Assembly (NCBI GenBank): GCA_035493495.1
Contig: DATJIG010000327.1
Location: forward strand, 1-30,313
DNA: 30,313 nt
From: DATJIG01 sp035493495
Lineage (GTDB): Bacteria; Pseudomonadota; Alphaproteobacteria; SMXQ01
Direction: 5' to 3'
In this document: piece after piece, positions 1 to 8,449 of the stretch
Position numbering within the stretch: the first letter of the stretch is position 1
How the letters are laid out: every line of letters starts with the position of its first letter
The notes under the pieces: generated by a model
What the model was told of the DNA's origin: nothing
The model's input: only the letters and a program-made list of their open reading frames with translations
Database searches by the model: none
Program-made: the position numbers and the translations under genes

Positions 1-2150
1 CCATTGCCTGCCGCGGAGGCCGCGATCCGGGCCGGTAGATCCTGCCGCAGCGTGGCCAGGCCGGCCGGGTCCGCCGAAAACCGCTTGGCGACCGCGATGT
101 AGGTTTCGTCGTCCTCCACGACCCAGTCGTCGAGGCCAACAGCCTTGACGATGCCGCCCGCCGCCCGCGACGAGGTCGTCTGGCCGAGCTTGGCGATGAC
201 GGGCACGCCCATGTGAAGGGATTCCCAGGTGCCGGCGCCGCCGTTCTGCGGGAACGTATCGAGCGAGATGTCGATATGGGCGTATTCCTTGAGATGCTCC
301 TCGCGGATACTCGCCCCCAGGCAGACCACACTATCAGGGCTGACGCCATGTTCGACGAACCGGGCGATCAGGCCGTCGCGGAGACCGGTATCGTCGAGGG
401 AAGCGTGCTTGACGACGAGCTTCGATCCCGGCAGCTCACGCAACAGCTTCGACCACACAGCCAGCACCTCGTTCGAGATCTTTTCGATCCGGTTGAACGT
501 GCCGAAGGTGACATGGCCGTTGCGCAGCATCGGCAAATCCGGCCGGTACAGGCCCGGTGCGGGCTCGATCATGGTCAGCATGCACGGCAGGTCGTGGATC
601 TTCTCGGCGAATTCGGGCCGCGCCGCCAAGGGAATCGTGACCGGGTCTGCGAAGATGTAGTCGATGGTCTTCAGGCCCGTGCCGGTCGGCGCGCCCCAGG
701 CGGAGACCTGGATCGGCGCGGGCTTGCGCGCAAACATCCCGAGGCGATTGCCCAGGGAGTGACCGGACAGATCGACCAGGATGTCAATCCCGTCGGCCTC
801 GATATGGTCCGTCAATTGTTCGTCGGTCAGCGGTGCCGCATCGACCCAACGATCCGCGACCGCGCGGAACTCGTCGGTCATCTCGTCCTGGAGCGGAGAC
901 GACGAATAGCAGACGGTTTCAAAATTGGTGTGATCGCTATGGCGCAGCACCGGCATGAAGATGTACGCGGCCGAGTGGCGCCTGAAATCGGCGGACACGT
1001 AACCCACCACCAGACGCCTGTCGGGATCGAGGTCTCGCGGGCGAGGTTTTCGTTGCGGAATCCTGCTTCCGACGTTGTCCCACCAATATTTGCGCGCGCC
1101 CTGCAACAGCGCGAAATCCGCTTCCGGCAGGAAGTCGAGCGTGAAGATCTTCCGGTGGATCGCGTCCTCGAAGTCGGGCTTGAGCTCCAGCGCCCGATCG
1201 AATTGTTCGAGCGCGGTCGCGATGTCTCCGAAGCTGGCGAAACACGACCCCATCAGGCTGATCGCGGTCTCCGATTTGGGATTCTGCTCGAGCAGCTTGT
1301 GGCAGGCCGCCATCGCCTGCGTGGGCTTGTTCAGCAGGAGACCGACGCGGGCCTTTTCGCGTAGCGCCATCTCAAGATCAGGGTCGAGCCCAAGTGCTGC
1401 CTCGATGTCGCGCTCGGCCTGTTCGAGGCGCATCAGCCTGAGATGGAGCCGCCCCCGATGGGCCAGGACCTTGGCGTTGTTAGGCTGCCGCGCCAGCGCG
1501 GTGTTCAGAACCGCTTCCGCCGCAGCGTAGTGGCGCAACTCCAGCAAGGCCATGCCGCGGCCGACAAGCGCCTCGTGATGGTTCGGTTGGAACGCCAGCG
1601 CGCGCTCGAAGCTTTGCAAAGCCTGCTCGGATTGCCAGATCCGCAGCTCGACCATGCCGCGGTTGCAATAGGCGTCGGCATAGTCTGGCTTCAACCGGAT
1701 GGCGCGCTCGTGCAGTTCGATCGCCTCCAGCGGCAGCATCAGATGCATCAGCGTATTGCCGAGATTGGTCAGCGCCATCGCGAAGTTCGGATTGAGCGCG
1801 ATCCCCTTCTCCTGGCAGGCCCGCGCGTCCTGATAGCGCTTGAGGTCGAACAGCACCGTGCCGAGGTCGCAATAGACGTTGGCCGCGCGCGGGCTGATTG
1901 CGATCGCGGCGCGCAGGACCTGCTCGGCCTCCTCCAGCCGCTTCGAATTGGCGCTGAGGCAAACTCCGAGCAGATGCAGCGTGTCGAAATGTTCAGGGAG
2001 CACCTCGAGGATCCGCCGGCACAGCGTCTCGACATCTGCGAGTCGCCCGTTGGCATAGGCCTGATGGGCCGCCGCTAGCGCGGCATCCGCCTCTTTCTTG
2101 AATTTCTTCTGGAGCCTTGCGTTCTGGAAGGCGCGCGAGCCGACGGTCAA
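1..2150 (-). CDS. TPR-repeat SPINDLY-type (GT41) O-linked glycosyltransferase, C-terminus outside window
   Basis: Probably transfers a sugar such as GlcNAc to Ser/Thr of cytoplasmic proteins; the substrate is unknown. The frame is open from about 2150 to the left edge, so about 716 residues are visible and the C-terminal end is missing. Residues about 20-340 are tandem TPR helices with the usual spacing (for example NPNFAMALTNLGNTL and KPDYADAYCNRGMVEL). The catalytic half starts near residue 377 (RRLVVGYVSADFRRHSA). It carries the GT41 motif DLSGHSLGNRLGMFARKPAP near 458, GTFNRIEKIS near 550 and TFPQNGGAGTWESLHMGVPV near 627. No ATG lies at the head of the frame. I chose TTG at 2150 because GGGGA lies upstream and the family-like sequence begins there; the frame stays open further upstream, so this start is uncertain. 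It is core genome, outside the island. Confidence 0.85.
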   Translation of the reverse strand, partial: MTVGSRAFQNARLQKKFKKEADAALAAAHQAYANGRLADVETLCRRILEVLPEHFDTLHLLGVCLSANSKRLEEAEQVLRAAIAISPRAANVYCDLGTVLFDLKRYQDARACQEKGIALNPNFAMALTNLGNTLMHLMLPLEAIELHERAIRLKPDYADAYCNRGMVELRIWQSEQALQSFERALAFQPNHHEALVGRGMALLELRHYAAAEAVLNTALARQPNNAKVLAHRGRLHLRLMRLEQAERDIEAALGLDPDLEMALREKARVGLLLNKPTQAMAACHKLLEQNPKSETAISLMGSCFASFGDIATALEQFDRALELKPDFEDAIHRKIFTLDFLPEADFALLQGARKYWWDNVGSRIPQRKPRPRDLDPDRRLVVGYVSADFRRHSAAYIFMPVLRHSDHTNFETVCYSSSPLQDEMTDEFRAVADRWVDAAPLTDEQLTDHIEADGIDILVDLSGHSLGNRLGMFARKPAPIQVSAWGAPTGTGLKTIDYIFADPVTIPLAARPEFAEKIHDLPCMLTMIEPAPGLYRPDLPMLRNGHVTFGTFNRIEKISNEVLAVWSKLLRELPGSKLVVKHASLDDTGLRDGLIARFVEHGVSPDSVVCLGASIREEHLKEYAHIDISLDTFPQNGGAGTWESLHMGVPVIAKLGQTTSSRAAGGIVKAVGLDDWVVEDDETYIAVAKRFSADPAGLATLRQDLPARIAASAAGN

Positions 2151-2288
2151 GCCTGATGTCCCCGGAAATTGCCTGTCGAGCTTGTAACACCATTGATTGA
2201 TTCGGAGCCTCGAGGCAGTCGTCCGGCCGTAGCGATACGGTCCCACCTGGCTTCTGGCAGGTGTTTGCTTCCCGTCAATGCAACGTCC

Positions 2289-2317
2289 TTGACTTCACCA
2301 TGTCCCCCCTTTAAGTC
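2289..2317 (+). promoter_or_regulatory. Candidate promoter of tRNA-Asp
   Basis: TTGACT (2289-2294), a 17-base spacer and TAAGTC (2312-2317) lie 33 bases upstream of the tRNA. The -35 box is close to consensus and the -10 box is weak. This is inferred from position and spacing only. Confidence 0.4.
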
Positions 2318-2350
2318 CCCCCTCGTTCCGCGCGGACACATACGCGTCAC

Positions 2351-2427
<77 letters not shown>

Positions 2428-2657
2428 TTTTTGGCAACACCTTCAAAAACTTAGCATCAGATCCTCAGCCTGATCGGCAGCGCGCTGCGTCGCTCGCGGG
2501 ATGGCGGGAACACGCGGATTTGCTTGAGAAATCACGCGAAAATCCTGTCTCCGTGACGGCCAGCATAGTCAGTCCCGTCCCGAATCGTTTACGCCTGCGG
2601 GAACTTGGCAGTTTGGAAGCCCGACAAGCTTCCGTGCGACACCCGAGGAGACCAGAC

Positions 2658-2972
2658 ATGGCTAAGAAAGATTCGGCGAAGAAGGCAGCTGCGCCAGCCA
2701 CGGTCACGCTCAAGCACCTCGCGGCCGACATCGCGGAAAGCCAGGACCTATCCAAGAAGCACGCCGAGGCCGTTCTGACCGACATGGTCGACCTGATCAC
2801 CAAGCACCTCAAGAAGGGCGACCGCGTCCGTATCGTCGGGCTCGGCATTCTCCAGGTCCGCAAGCGCGCCGCCCGCACCGGCCGCAATCCTGCGACCGGC
2901 GAGGCCATCCACATCAAGGCCAGCAAGAAGGTCGCGTTCCGTCCGGTCAAGGAACTGAAAGAGGCGATCTAG
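2658..2972 (+). CDS. HU-family DNA-binding protein
   Basis: Histone-like protein of 104 aa that bends and compacts DNA. The first 15 residues are a Lys/Ala-rich extension (MAKKDSAKKAAAP). The helical dimerisation part follows, and the DNA-binding arm is recognisable as TGRNPATGEAIHIKASKK, including the conserved RNP turn. The start ATG has GAGGAG (2645-2650) at normal spacing; an in-frame upstream extension lacks family similarity and was rejected. It is a single-gene unit with a strong terminator 36 bases after its TAG stop. The island begins immediately after the gene, and the first end-repeat starts at its stop codon, so the 3' side of this gene is the likely integration target. Confidence 0.93.
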   Translation: MAKKDSAKKAAAPATVTLKHLAADIAESQDLSKKHAEAVLTDMVDLITKHLKKGDRVRIVGLGILQVRKRAARTGRNPATGEAIHIKASKKVAFRPVKELKEAI

Positions 2973-3000
2973 AACATTAGTTTTCAGAATGTAACCGAGA
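2972..3000 (+). repeat. Left-end repeat copy 1 (R1)
   Basis: GAACATTAGTTTTC is followed by AGAATGTAACCGAGA. It begins at the HU stop codon. It matches R3 (3076-3105) along nearly its full length with one short gap and few substitutions. The 3' half holds ATGTAACCG, which also appears inverted at the right end of the island. Confidence 0.7.
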
Positions 3001-3007
3001 TTGTCCT

Positions 3008-3049
3008 AACCCCGCGAAATCACACGGATTTCGCGGGGTTCTTCTTTTT
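3008..3049 (+). terminator. Rho-independent terminator downstream of HU
   Basis: AACCCCGCGAAAT (3008-3020) and ATTTCGCGGGGTT (3028-3040) form a perfect 13-bp stem with a 7-nt loop, followed by CTTCTTTTT. It should end the HU transcript and also insulate the recombinase operon. It lies between end repeats R1 and R2/R3, so it is unclear whether it is host or element sequence. Confidence 0.92.
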
Positions 3050-3067
3050 CGAAATGTAACCGAAAGC
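3047..3067 (+). repeat. Left-end repeat, short copy (R2)
   Basis: TTTCGAAATGTAACCGAAA forms an imperfect palindrome with arms TTTCG and CCGAAA around AAATGTAA. It overlaps the T-run of the terminator. It shares the ATGTAACCGAAA core with R3 but lacks the GAACATTAG extension. Confidence 0.6.
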
Positions 3068-3075
3068 GCCTCAAA

Positions 3076-3105
3076 GAACATTAGTTTCGGAAAATGTAAC
3101 CGAAA
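3076..3105 (+). repeat. Left-end repeat copy 2 (R3), candidate recombination core
   Basis: GAACATTAGTTT is followed by CGGAAAATGTAACCGAAAC. The core TTTCGG-9 nt-CCGAAA (3085-3105) is an inverted repeat of the size expected for a tyrosine-recombinase crossover site. It is a near copy of R1, 104 bases downstream. Confidence 0.65.
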
Positions 3106-3110
3106 CAGCG

Positions 3111-3137
3111 AGAAACGCCTGTGCCACAGGCATTTCT
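3111..3137. promoter_or_regulatory. 27-bp palindrome upstream of ginA
   Basis: Arms AGAAACGCCTGTG (3111-3123) and CACAGGCATTTCT (3125-3137) are inverted copies with one mismatch around a single central base. It lies between the end repeats and the first recombinase gene, about 100 bases before its start. This suits an operator or an accessory recombinase-binding site. A smaller hairpin (TTTTCG/CGAAAA, 3157-3172) and CCGGG/CCCGG (3212-3226) follow. No convincing sigma-70 promoter is visible here. Confidence 0.6.
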
Positions 3138-3235
3138 GCGATTCCATCGCCGCGCGTTTTCGCCGACGAAAATGCACGTACACAAGGCTCCGCCGACCTG
3201 ACAGGCTCAGACCGGGAACAACCCGGAAACGAACC

Positions 3236-4438
3236 TTGATCGAGCCGACCCCATTCCGTACCGAACAGCTTCGCCTCGAAACCGGCGAGCGCTTCTCGCT
3301 GACGGTCGCCGCCAACGGCATGCCGGCCTGGTGGCCGAACCTCTACTGCCAGATCGCCATCCGCGAGAGGAACATCGGTTACTCCACGATGCAGGCGTAC
3401 ATGAACGCCATCTGCGTCTTCCACAACGTCTGCGCCAAACTCGATATCGACATCGACGCTCGCATCGAAAGCCTCGAACTCTTCCACGAGAACGAGATCG
3501 CGACGATCCGCGACGAGCTGCGCAAACGTCAGATCGTCAGACCCGGCGACTCGAACGCCGTGAAGGCCGCGCACTGGAAGAGCAGACTGACCGCGGTCAA
3601 CGACTACATCGTCTGGCGGACCGACCCCGTCATCGACCGCGTCTCCACACGCGACCCGAGACTCGCGGAAGTCCGCCGTCGGGTGGACCGTCTGCCGAAG
3701 CGGCTGGTCGGGAAGATCGTCGTGAACAAGAACTCGTCCAAGGAGGGCATGGACGAAAAGACGGAGGTCGCGTTCCTAGACGCCATCACTCCCGCCCACC
3801 CGACCAATCCGTTCAATCCTCGCAACCAGCATCGCAACCAGGCGCTCTGGCTGCTGTACCATGCCGGGCTGCGCCGCTCGGCGCCCCTCACGCTCACCGG
3901 ACGGCACCTGCATCTCAACGAGGACGAACCCTACGTCTACGTCCCGCGCGTCCAGGACGACAAGGACGACTCGCGCGCGCACGAACCGCGCAACAAGACG
4001 AAGGCCCATCCGGTGAACCTGAGCCCCGACAGGGCCGCCATCATCCATCGTTACATCGTCAACCACCGCCCCACGTACAAGGGCGCGAAAAAATCCAAGT
4101 ACGTCTTCCTCTCCCAGGAAAGTTCGGCCACGGCGCCCCAACCGCTCTCGATCGGCTCGGTCGAGCACATGTACAAGCAGCTGCGCGCGAAGGTCCCCGG
4201 CATCCCGGAGAACTTCGGACCGCACATGGTCCGTCGCACCAACAAGGATCACATGAAGGACGCCGCGGACGAGCTCGAATGGACCCCCGACGAGGAGGAA
4301 GAGGTCGTCAACCAGGAGAGCGGTTGGACCCGAAACTCCAAGACGCGCCTCAACTACCAGCGCCGCAGTCTCCGGAAAAAGGGCAATAAGCTCGCGCTGA
4401 AGATGCAGGACATGGCGACGAGGGGTACGCGAAAATGA
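3236..4438 (+). CDS. ginA: Tyrosine recombinase GinA-like
   Basis: Site-specific recombinase of 400 aa, first gene of the integration operon. Residues about 1-150 form the SAM-like core-binding part. The catalytic domain has the first arginine in GLRRSAPLTL (R213), the H-x-x-R box as HMVRR (H330, R333) and the tyrosine nucleophile in RLNYQRR (Y374). The spacing fits the phage-integrase family. The start is TTG at 3236; the next in-frame ATG (3320) would remove the N-terminal helix region. The Shine-Dalgarno match is weak, so the start is moderately sure. Its stop overlaps the start of the next gene in ATGA, which implies translational coupling. Confidence 0.87.
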   Translation: MIEPTPFRTEQLRLETGERFSLTVAANGMPAWWPNLYCQIAIRERNIGYSTMQAYMNAICVFHNVCAKLDIDIDARIESLELFHENEIATIRDELRKRQIVRPGDSNAVKAAHWKSRLTAVNDYIVWRTDPVIDRVSTRDPRLAEVRRRVDRLPKRLVGKIVVNKNSSKEGMDEKTEVAFLDAITPAHPTNPFNPRNQHRNQALWLLYHAGLRRSAPLTLTGRHLHLNEDEPYVYVPRVQDDKDDSRAHEPRNKTKAHPVNLSPDRAAIIHRYIVNHRPTYKGAKKSKYVFLSQESSATAPQPLSIGSVEHMYKQLRAKVPGIPENFGPHMVRRTNKDHMKDAADELEWTPDEEEEVVNQESGWTRNSKTRLNYQRRSLRKKGNKLALKMQDMATRGTRK

Positions 4439-6006
4439 CAAGCCGCGCGCTCCGCCCCGCGACCACCGAGACCGACACGTTTCCCGTTGGCCAAGGCACG
4501 ATCATCGATCGCGCGGGATACAACGTGGACGCGACCGGCTGGACGTGGAAGCTGAACCATCCCGTCAATTCCGACACGCTGAACTTCCGCAGGCTCGGCA
4601 TCGAGTCGACCTCGCTGCTCGCGTCCGTCGCCCGCTTCGTCGCGGACCTGATCAAGGTCACGTCGAACGACAACCTCAGAGGGACGTTCGAAGCACTGTG
4701 CCAACTCATGCAGTCGCCGCACTTCCGCGAAATCGATCGCGCGGGCGGCGCACTCGGCGAGACCCTCATCAGCGATCTGCGCCGGATCCCGGAATTCCTG
4801 GAATACAGGCTCCACTACGTGAGGTCCTGGTACTGCTGGTGCGCCGATCAGGGCATGGAGCAATTCCCCGAAGCCTTCGCCACGCGGATTCGCGCGTTGA
4901 GCATTCCGGGTAACGAGACCGGTCGCGCCGTGCGGACTCAGGACCCCGTCGAAGGCGCTTTCGACGACATCGAATTCATGGCGATCACGACGAGGTTGAC
5001 CGAACTCGGCCCCGAACGGCTCACGACGCTGGAGAACGCTCTATGCTGGCTCGCCGTCGCCTGCGGCGCCAACCCGCTTACCTACGCGCTGGTGCGCGAA
5101 GAGGACTACAAGCCACTGCAGGAGGAGGAGACGGGCCGGATCCACGCCCTGCTCGATCTGCCGCGCATCAAGAAGGGGGACGTCCTCTACCGGCAGCAGT
5201 TCCATCCCCGGATGCTGAACGACGAGATAGGCGCATGGGTCACTCGCCTCGTCATGGAAAACCGGGCCCACCGCGAACAGCAGGGATGGCCGGACGGCTG
5301 TGCGTATCCGCTGTTCCGACGCTTCGACCCGGACCCGGACCGGGTGAACGGCCCCTACCACGCATACGCCATGCACATGGCACCGTCCGACATCACCAAG
5401 ACGATCCAGCGCGCCATCGCCAAGCTCGGAATCATCAGTCATCGGACCGGCGAGCCCCTCGTCGTCACCATGCGGCGCTTCCGACGCACGTTCGCGACCC
5501 GCGCCGTCGAGGCCGGCGCGACGCCGGTCGAACTCGCCGTGATGCTCGACCACAGTGACCTCGGGACCGTAATGGCCTATTTCGAAGGACGCGTCAGCCA
5601 GGTGCTGCGCCTCGATGCCGCCACCGCCATGCAGCTCGGACCGATCGCCCAGGCCTTCCTGGGCAAGATCGTCCGTTCGGAGCGTGAAGCTGCCAACGGC
5701 GGCGATCCGGCGAAACGCATTCCGTGGTTCAACCGCCATCCGGACCGCGATCCCCAAAGGGCGGGGAACGTCGGCACCTGCGGCTCCTCGTCCGGATGCG
5801 ACCTGTACGCGCCGCTCTCCTGCTACACCTGCAAGAAGTTCCAGCCATGGCGAGACGGTCCGCACCGGCAGGTACTCGACTTCCTCTGCGGCGAGCGGGA
5901 GCGCAAGCGCAAGGAGGGCCTGGACGAACAGATGGTCCGAAGCGAGGACGCGACGATCCTGGCCATCGGCGAGGTCGTCAAAGCATGCGAGGCGGCGCAA
6001 CCATGA
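4435..6006 (+). CDS. ginB: Tyrosine recombinase GinB-like with Cys-rich tail, atypical catalytic residues
   Basis: Second recombinase of the trio, 523 aa. The C-terminal catalytic fold is clear: MRRFRRTFATRAVEAGA aligns with the HxLRHTFAT box, LDHSDLGTVMAYFE carries the likely nucleophile Y382, and the second arginine is R350. Two usual catalytic residues are not where expected: the His of the H-x-x-R box is Arg (R347), and the first-arginine box reads ACGANPLTYALV with Asn at the Arg position. The tail (residues about 445-500) holds a Cys cluster, CGSSSGC ... CYTCKKFQPW, likely zinc-binding and typical of Tn554 TnpB-like recombinases. It is joined to the genes on both sides by ATGA overlaps. 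It may act as a structural partner in a heteromeric complex; that is inference. Confidence 0.85.
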   Translation: MTSRALRPATTETDTFPVGQGTIIDRAGYNVDATGWTWKLNHPVNSDTLNFRRLGIESTSLLASVARFVADLIKVTSNDNLRGTFEALCQLMQSPHFREIDRAGGALGETLISDLRRIPEFLEYRLHYVRSWYCWCADQGMEQFPEAFATRIRALSIPGNETGRAVRTQDPVEGAFDDIEFMAITTRLTELGPERLTTLENALCWLAVACGANPLTYALVREEDYKPLQEEETGRIHALLDLPRIKKGDVLYRQQFHPRMLNDEIGAWVTRLVMENRAHREQQGWPDGCAYPLFRRFDPDPDRVNGPYHAYAMHMAPSDITKTIQRAIAKLGIISHRTGEPLVVTMRRFRRTFATRAVEAGATPVELAVMLDHSDLGTVMAYFEGRVSQVLRLDAATAMQLGPIAQAFLGKIVRSEREAANGGDPAKRIPWFNRHPDRDPQRAGNVGTCGSSSGCDLYAPLSCYTCKKFQPWRDGPHRQVLDFLCGERERKRKEGLDEQMVRSEDATILAIGEVVKACEAAQP

Positions 6007-7967
6007 ACGTTCACGCGCTTCCCGACCTCGGAATTCTCGACGCCGAGACCTCGCTCGAGCATCTCGTCGAACGCGCACGCGCCTTGAACGCCTTCGGCTC
6101 AACCGTCGACTTCGATGCGCCGGTCTGGAATCTTTCCGGCGTGAAGATCAGCAAACCGTCAGCGCAGAAGACCCACAATCTCTACTTCACGCGGATCACC
6201 GAGCGCGAGACCCGGAGCATGGAAGGACGGGTCGCGTTCGAACCCGCGTTCGGCAACCTCGTCAAGAGCCTGATCGCGCTCCGCGAATTCTCGGGACGGC
6301 TCGGCGCAGACCGTTACCGGAAACTGCTTCAGGCCAGCCGCCTGCTGTACGAAACGATCGAGGACCGCGGCTTCGCTCCGGCCCGACTGAAGAGCGACGA
6401 CTTCTACGCCGCCGCCCGCTCGATCCGCGGAAAACCCGGCTACAGGTACAATCTCGGCCAAGATCTGGAAGTGATCGCGGAGTTCGTGAACAAGAACGGG
6501 CTGGCCAAGGGTCGCATCAACTACCGTAACCCCCACCCTCCCCAGCGGTTCGACAGCAAGACCAACGAGGAGTCCCAAGCGCATCGCGCCAGCAAGATGC
6601 CGAGCGACGGCGTCATCGACGCCGTCATCGCCATGAGCCACGTCGTGCGCGAGAGAGGCGAAGAGCGCGACATCCTGCGCGCCTCCGTCATCGAACTGCT
6701 AATGTGCGCTCCTTGGCGCATCAACGAAGCGCTGATGATGCTGGCCGACGCCGAGCGGACCAAGACCGCATTGCATCCCAGGACCGGCGAACCCTACGAA
6801 GGCTACGGGTTCGTGTACGACGGCTCGAAAGGCGCGGAGGACAACATCAAGTTCTCGGCGCCGCAGATGGTCGAGATCGCCAAGCGCGCTTTCGCGGACA
6901 TCGTTCGCATCACCGAACCGACGCGCGAGATCGCGCGCTGGATGGAGCGGCATCCCGGCCGAGCCTATCTGGCCGAACCGTTCAGATTGGCCGACCCGGC
7001 CACGCAGCTATCGATCAGAGACGTGATCGTCGCCCTCGGCTACAAGAGCCAAGCTGCGGCCGTCGATTGGCTGAAACACAACGCGGTGGCCGTCGATAAG
7101 CGCGACGGCAAATGCTGGTGCACGCTCGCCGACGTGGAGGCCGCAATGCTGCGGCTGCAACCAGAAATTCCGCCCCATCTGCCGCAGCAGCTATCGAAAT
7201 ACCTGTTCCTGATTCCGCAGCACGCTCTGCGCGACGATCTGAGCACACAACACGGCGTAGTGACCTTCCTGAGAGACTTTCAGATCAGCGACTTCCTGAC
7301 TTCGCATGAGCGGAGGAATCCAGCCACCGGAAAGACCAACTGCCGTCCGTCGGTCTTCGAGCGGCTCGACATCCTCGCCGCCGACGGCAAACCCTACCGC
7401 GTGACAAGCCACGTCTTTAGGCATTACCTCAACACGATCGCGAAGGATGGCGGCTTGAGCGAGCTCGACATCGCACGCTGGAGCGGCCGCAAGCTCGTCG
7501 AACAGAACGCCGCGTACTACCATGGCGATGGACGGCGGGTGAAAAAGCTCGCACGCGACATGCTCAGCACCGGCAAGATCGAGGGCCCGATCGGTCTCGC
7601 CGTCGCCACTCTGCCTCCCCTGGACCGCGAGGCCTTCATCAAGGCCCGGGTCAACACGGCACACGTCACCGACATCGGCGCCTGCATCCAGGACTGGTCG
7701 CAGGCGCCCTGCCGGAAGCACTCGCAGTGCGCCGGATGCGGCGACCACCTCGTCATCAAGGGCAATCCCCAGCACAGGGCCCGTACCGAGCGGCTGCTGG
7801 CAGAACACGAAAGCATGCTCGCCCAGGCCAAGGCCGAAATGGGCGAAGGCACCTACGGCGCCAGCGACTGGGTCGCGCACAACCAGAAGATCGTCGACGG
7901 CCTCCGGAAGACGGTCGCGGTTCACCAGGACCCGGACATCGAGGACGGGACGATGGTCCAGGTCTGA
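6003..7967 (+). CDS. ginC: Tyrosine recombinase GinC-like, large
   Basis: Third recombinase of the trio, 654 aa. The first arginine lies in CAPWRINEALMML (R239). The H-x-x-R-H box is SHVFRHYLN (H470, R473). The nucleophile is Y505 or Y506 in NAAYYHGDG. A long insertion (about 250-440) separates the first Arg from the His box. It contains a segment like a small helix-turn-helix (RDVIVALGYKSQAAAVDWL). After the catalytic domain, CRKHSQCAGCGDHL looks like a zinc-binding knuckle, followed by a helical tail. The ATG at 6003 overlaps the ginB stop (ATGA); the longer open frame upstream is only ginB read out of frame. All main catalytic residues are present. Confidence 0.86.
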   Translation: MNVHALPDLGILDAETSLEHLVERARALNAFGSTVDFDAPVWNLSGVKISKPSAQKTHNLYFTRITERETRSMEGRVAFEPAFGNLVKSLIALREFSGRLGADRYRKLLQASRLLYETIEDRGFAPARLKSDDFYAAARSIRGKPGYRYNLGQDLEVIAEFVNKNGLAKGRINYRNPHPPQRFDSKTNEESQAHRASKMPSDGVIDAVIAMSHVVRERGEERDILRASVIELLMCAPWRINEALMMLADAERTKTALHPRTGEPYEGYGFVYDGSKGAEDNIKFSAPQMVEIAKRAFADIVRITEPTREIARWMERHPGRAYLAEPFRLADPATQLSIRDVIVALGYKSQAAAVDWLKHNAVAVDKRDGKCWCTLADVEAAMLRLQPEIPPHLPQQLSKYLFLIPQHALRDDLSTQHGVVTFLRDFQISDFLTSHERRNPATGKTNCRPSVFERLDILAADGKPYRVTSHVFRHYLNTIAKDGGLSELDIARWSGRKLVEQNAAYYHGDGRRVKKLARDMLSTGKIEGPIGLAVATLPPLDREAFIKARVNTAHVTDIGACIQDWSQAPCRKHSQCAGCGDHLVIKGNPQHRARTERLLAEHESMLAQAKAEMGEGTYGASDWVAHNQKIVDGLRKTVAVHQDPDIEDGTMVQV

Positions 7968-7987
7968 ATCACCCAGGGACAGTTGTC

Positions 7988-8449
7988 ATGAGCCAATCGA
8001 TCCTGCCCGAAATCCTCAAGGACCTCGAAAGCTATCTGGACCGTCAGGCCCGAGCCTGGATGGCACAGTCCGGCGAACGGAAACCTACCCTGCCGACGAC
8101 CGTCGACGGCAAGGTGAACGCACGAGCGATCATCGCCGCGCTCGACCGCCCGCAGTCGCAGGAACAGCACCTTTTCAAGAAGGCGGAACTGAAATCCGCC
8201 ATCAACGCCGTGGCGCTCGAGCAGGGTCTCAAACCGATCGGCAACCGATCGCCCGCCGACGAGCTCGACAAGGCCGTCGCCGACCGCATGCGCCGCACCG
8301 ACAAGCGCAGCAGCGAGGTGTCGAAGCTCGCCGCCGAACAGGCCGCCGTCATCGAAAGGCTGCGCCGGGAAAACGAGTGCCTGCGCGAGCAGGTCCGGAT
8401 GTTCGAGCAGACCGGCCAGGTTCTGCGCACCGCGCCGGTCCGCCCGTGA
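7988..8449 (+). CDS. ginD: Small coiled-coil recombination accessory protein, GinD-like
   Basis: Protein of 153 aa, fourth gene of the integration operon. Residues about 35-90 are a helical domain that could bind DNA (KVNARAIIAALD ... FKKAELKSAINAVALEQGL). Residues about 92-145 form a charged coiled coil (KLAAEQAAVIERLRRENECL). The size, position and helix-plus-coil form match the small fourth protein of ginABCD operons and resemble TnpC of Tn554-type elements. It starts at ATG 7988, 20 bases after ginC, behind AGGGAC. Its stop overlaps the GTG of the helicase gene. The gene identity rests mostly on synteny. Confidence 0.72.
   Translation: MSQSILPEILKDLESYLDRQARAWMAQSGERKPTLPTTVDGKVNARAIIAALDRPQSQEQHLFKKAELKSAINAVALEQGLKPIGNRSPADELDKAVADRMRRTDKRSSEVSKLAAEQAAVIERLRRENECLREQVRMFEQTGQVLRTAPVRP

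Noticed and set aside
8377..8445. In-frame ATG extending the helicase at its N-terminus
   Set aside because: It lies inside ginD, and the residues are an Arg/Pro-rich out-of-frame reading; GTG 8446 gives a GTGA overlap.
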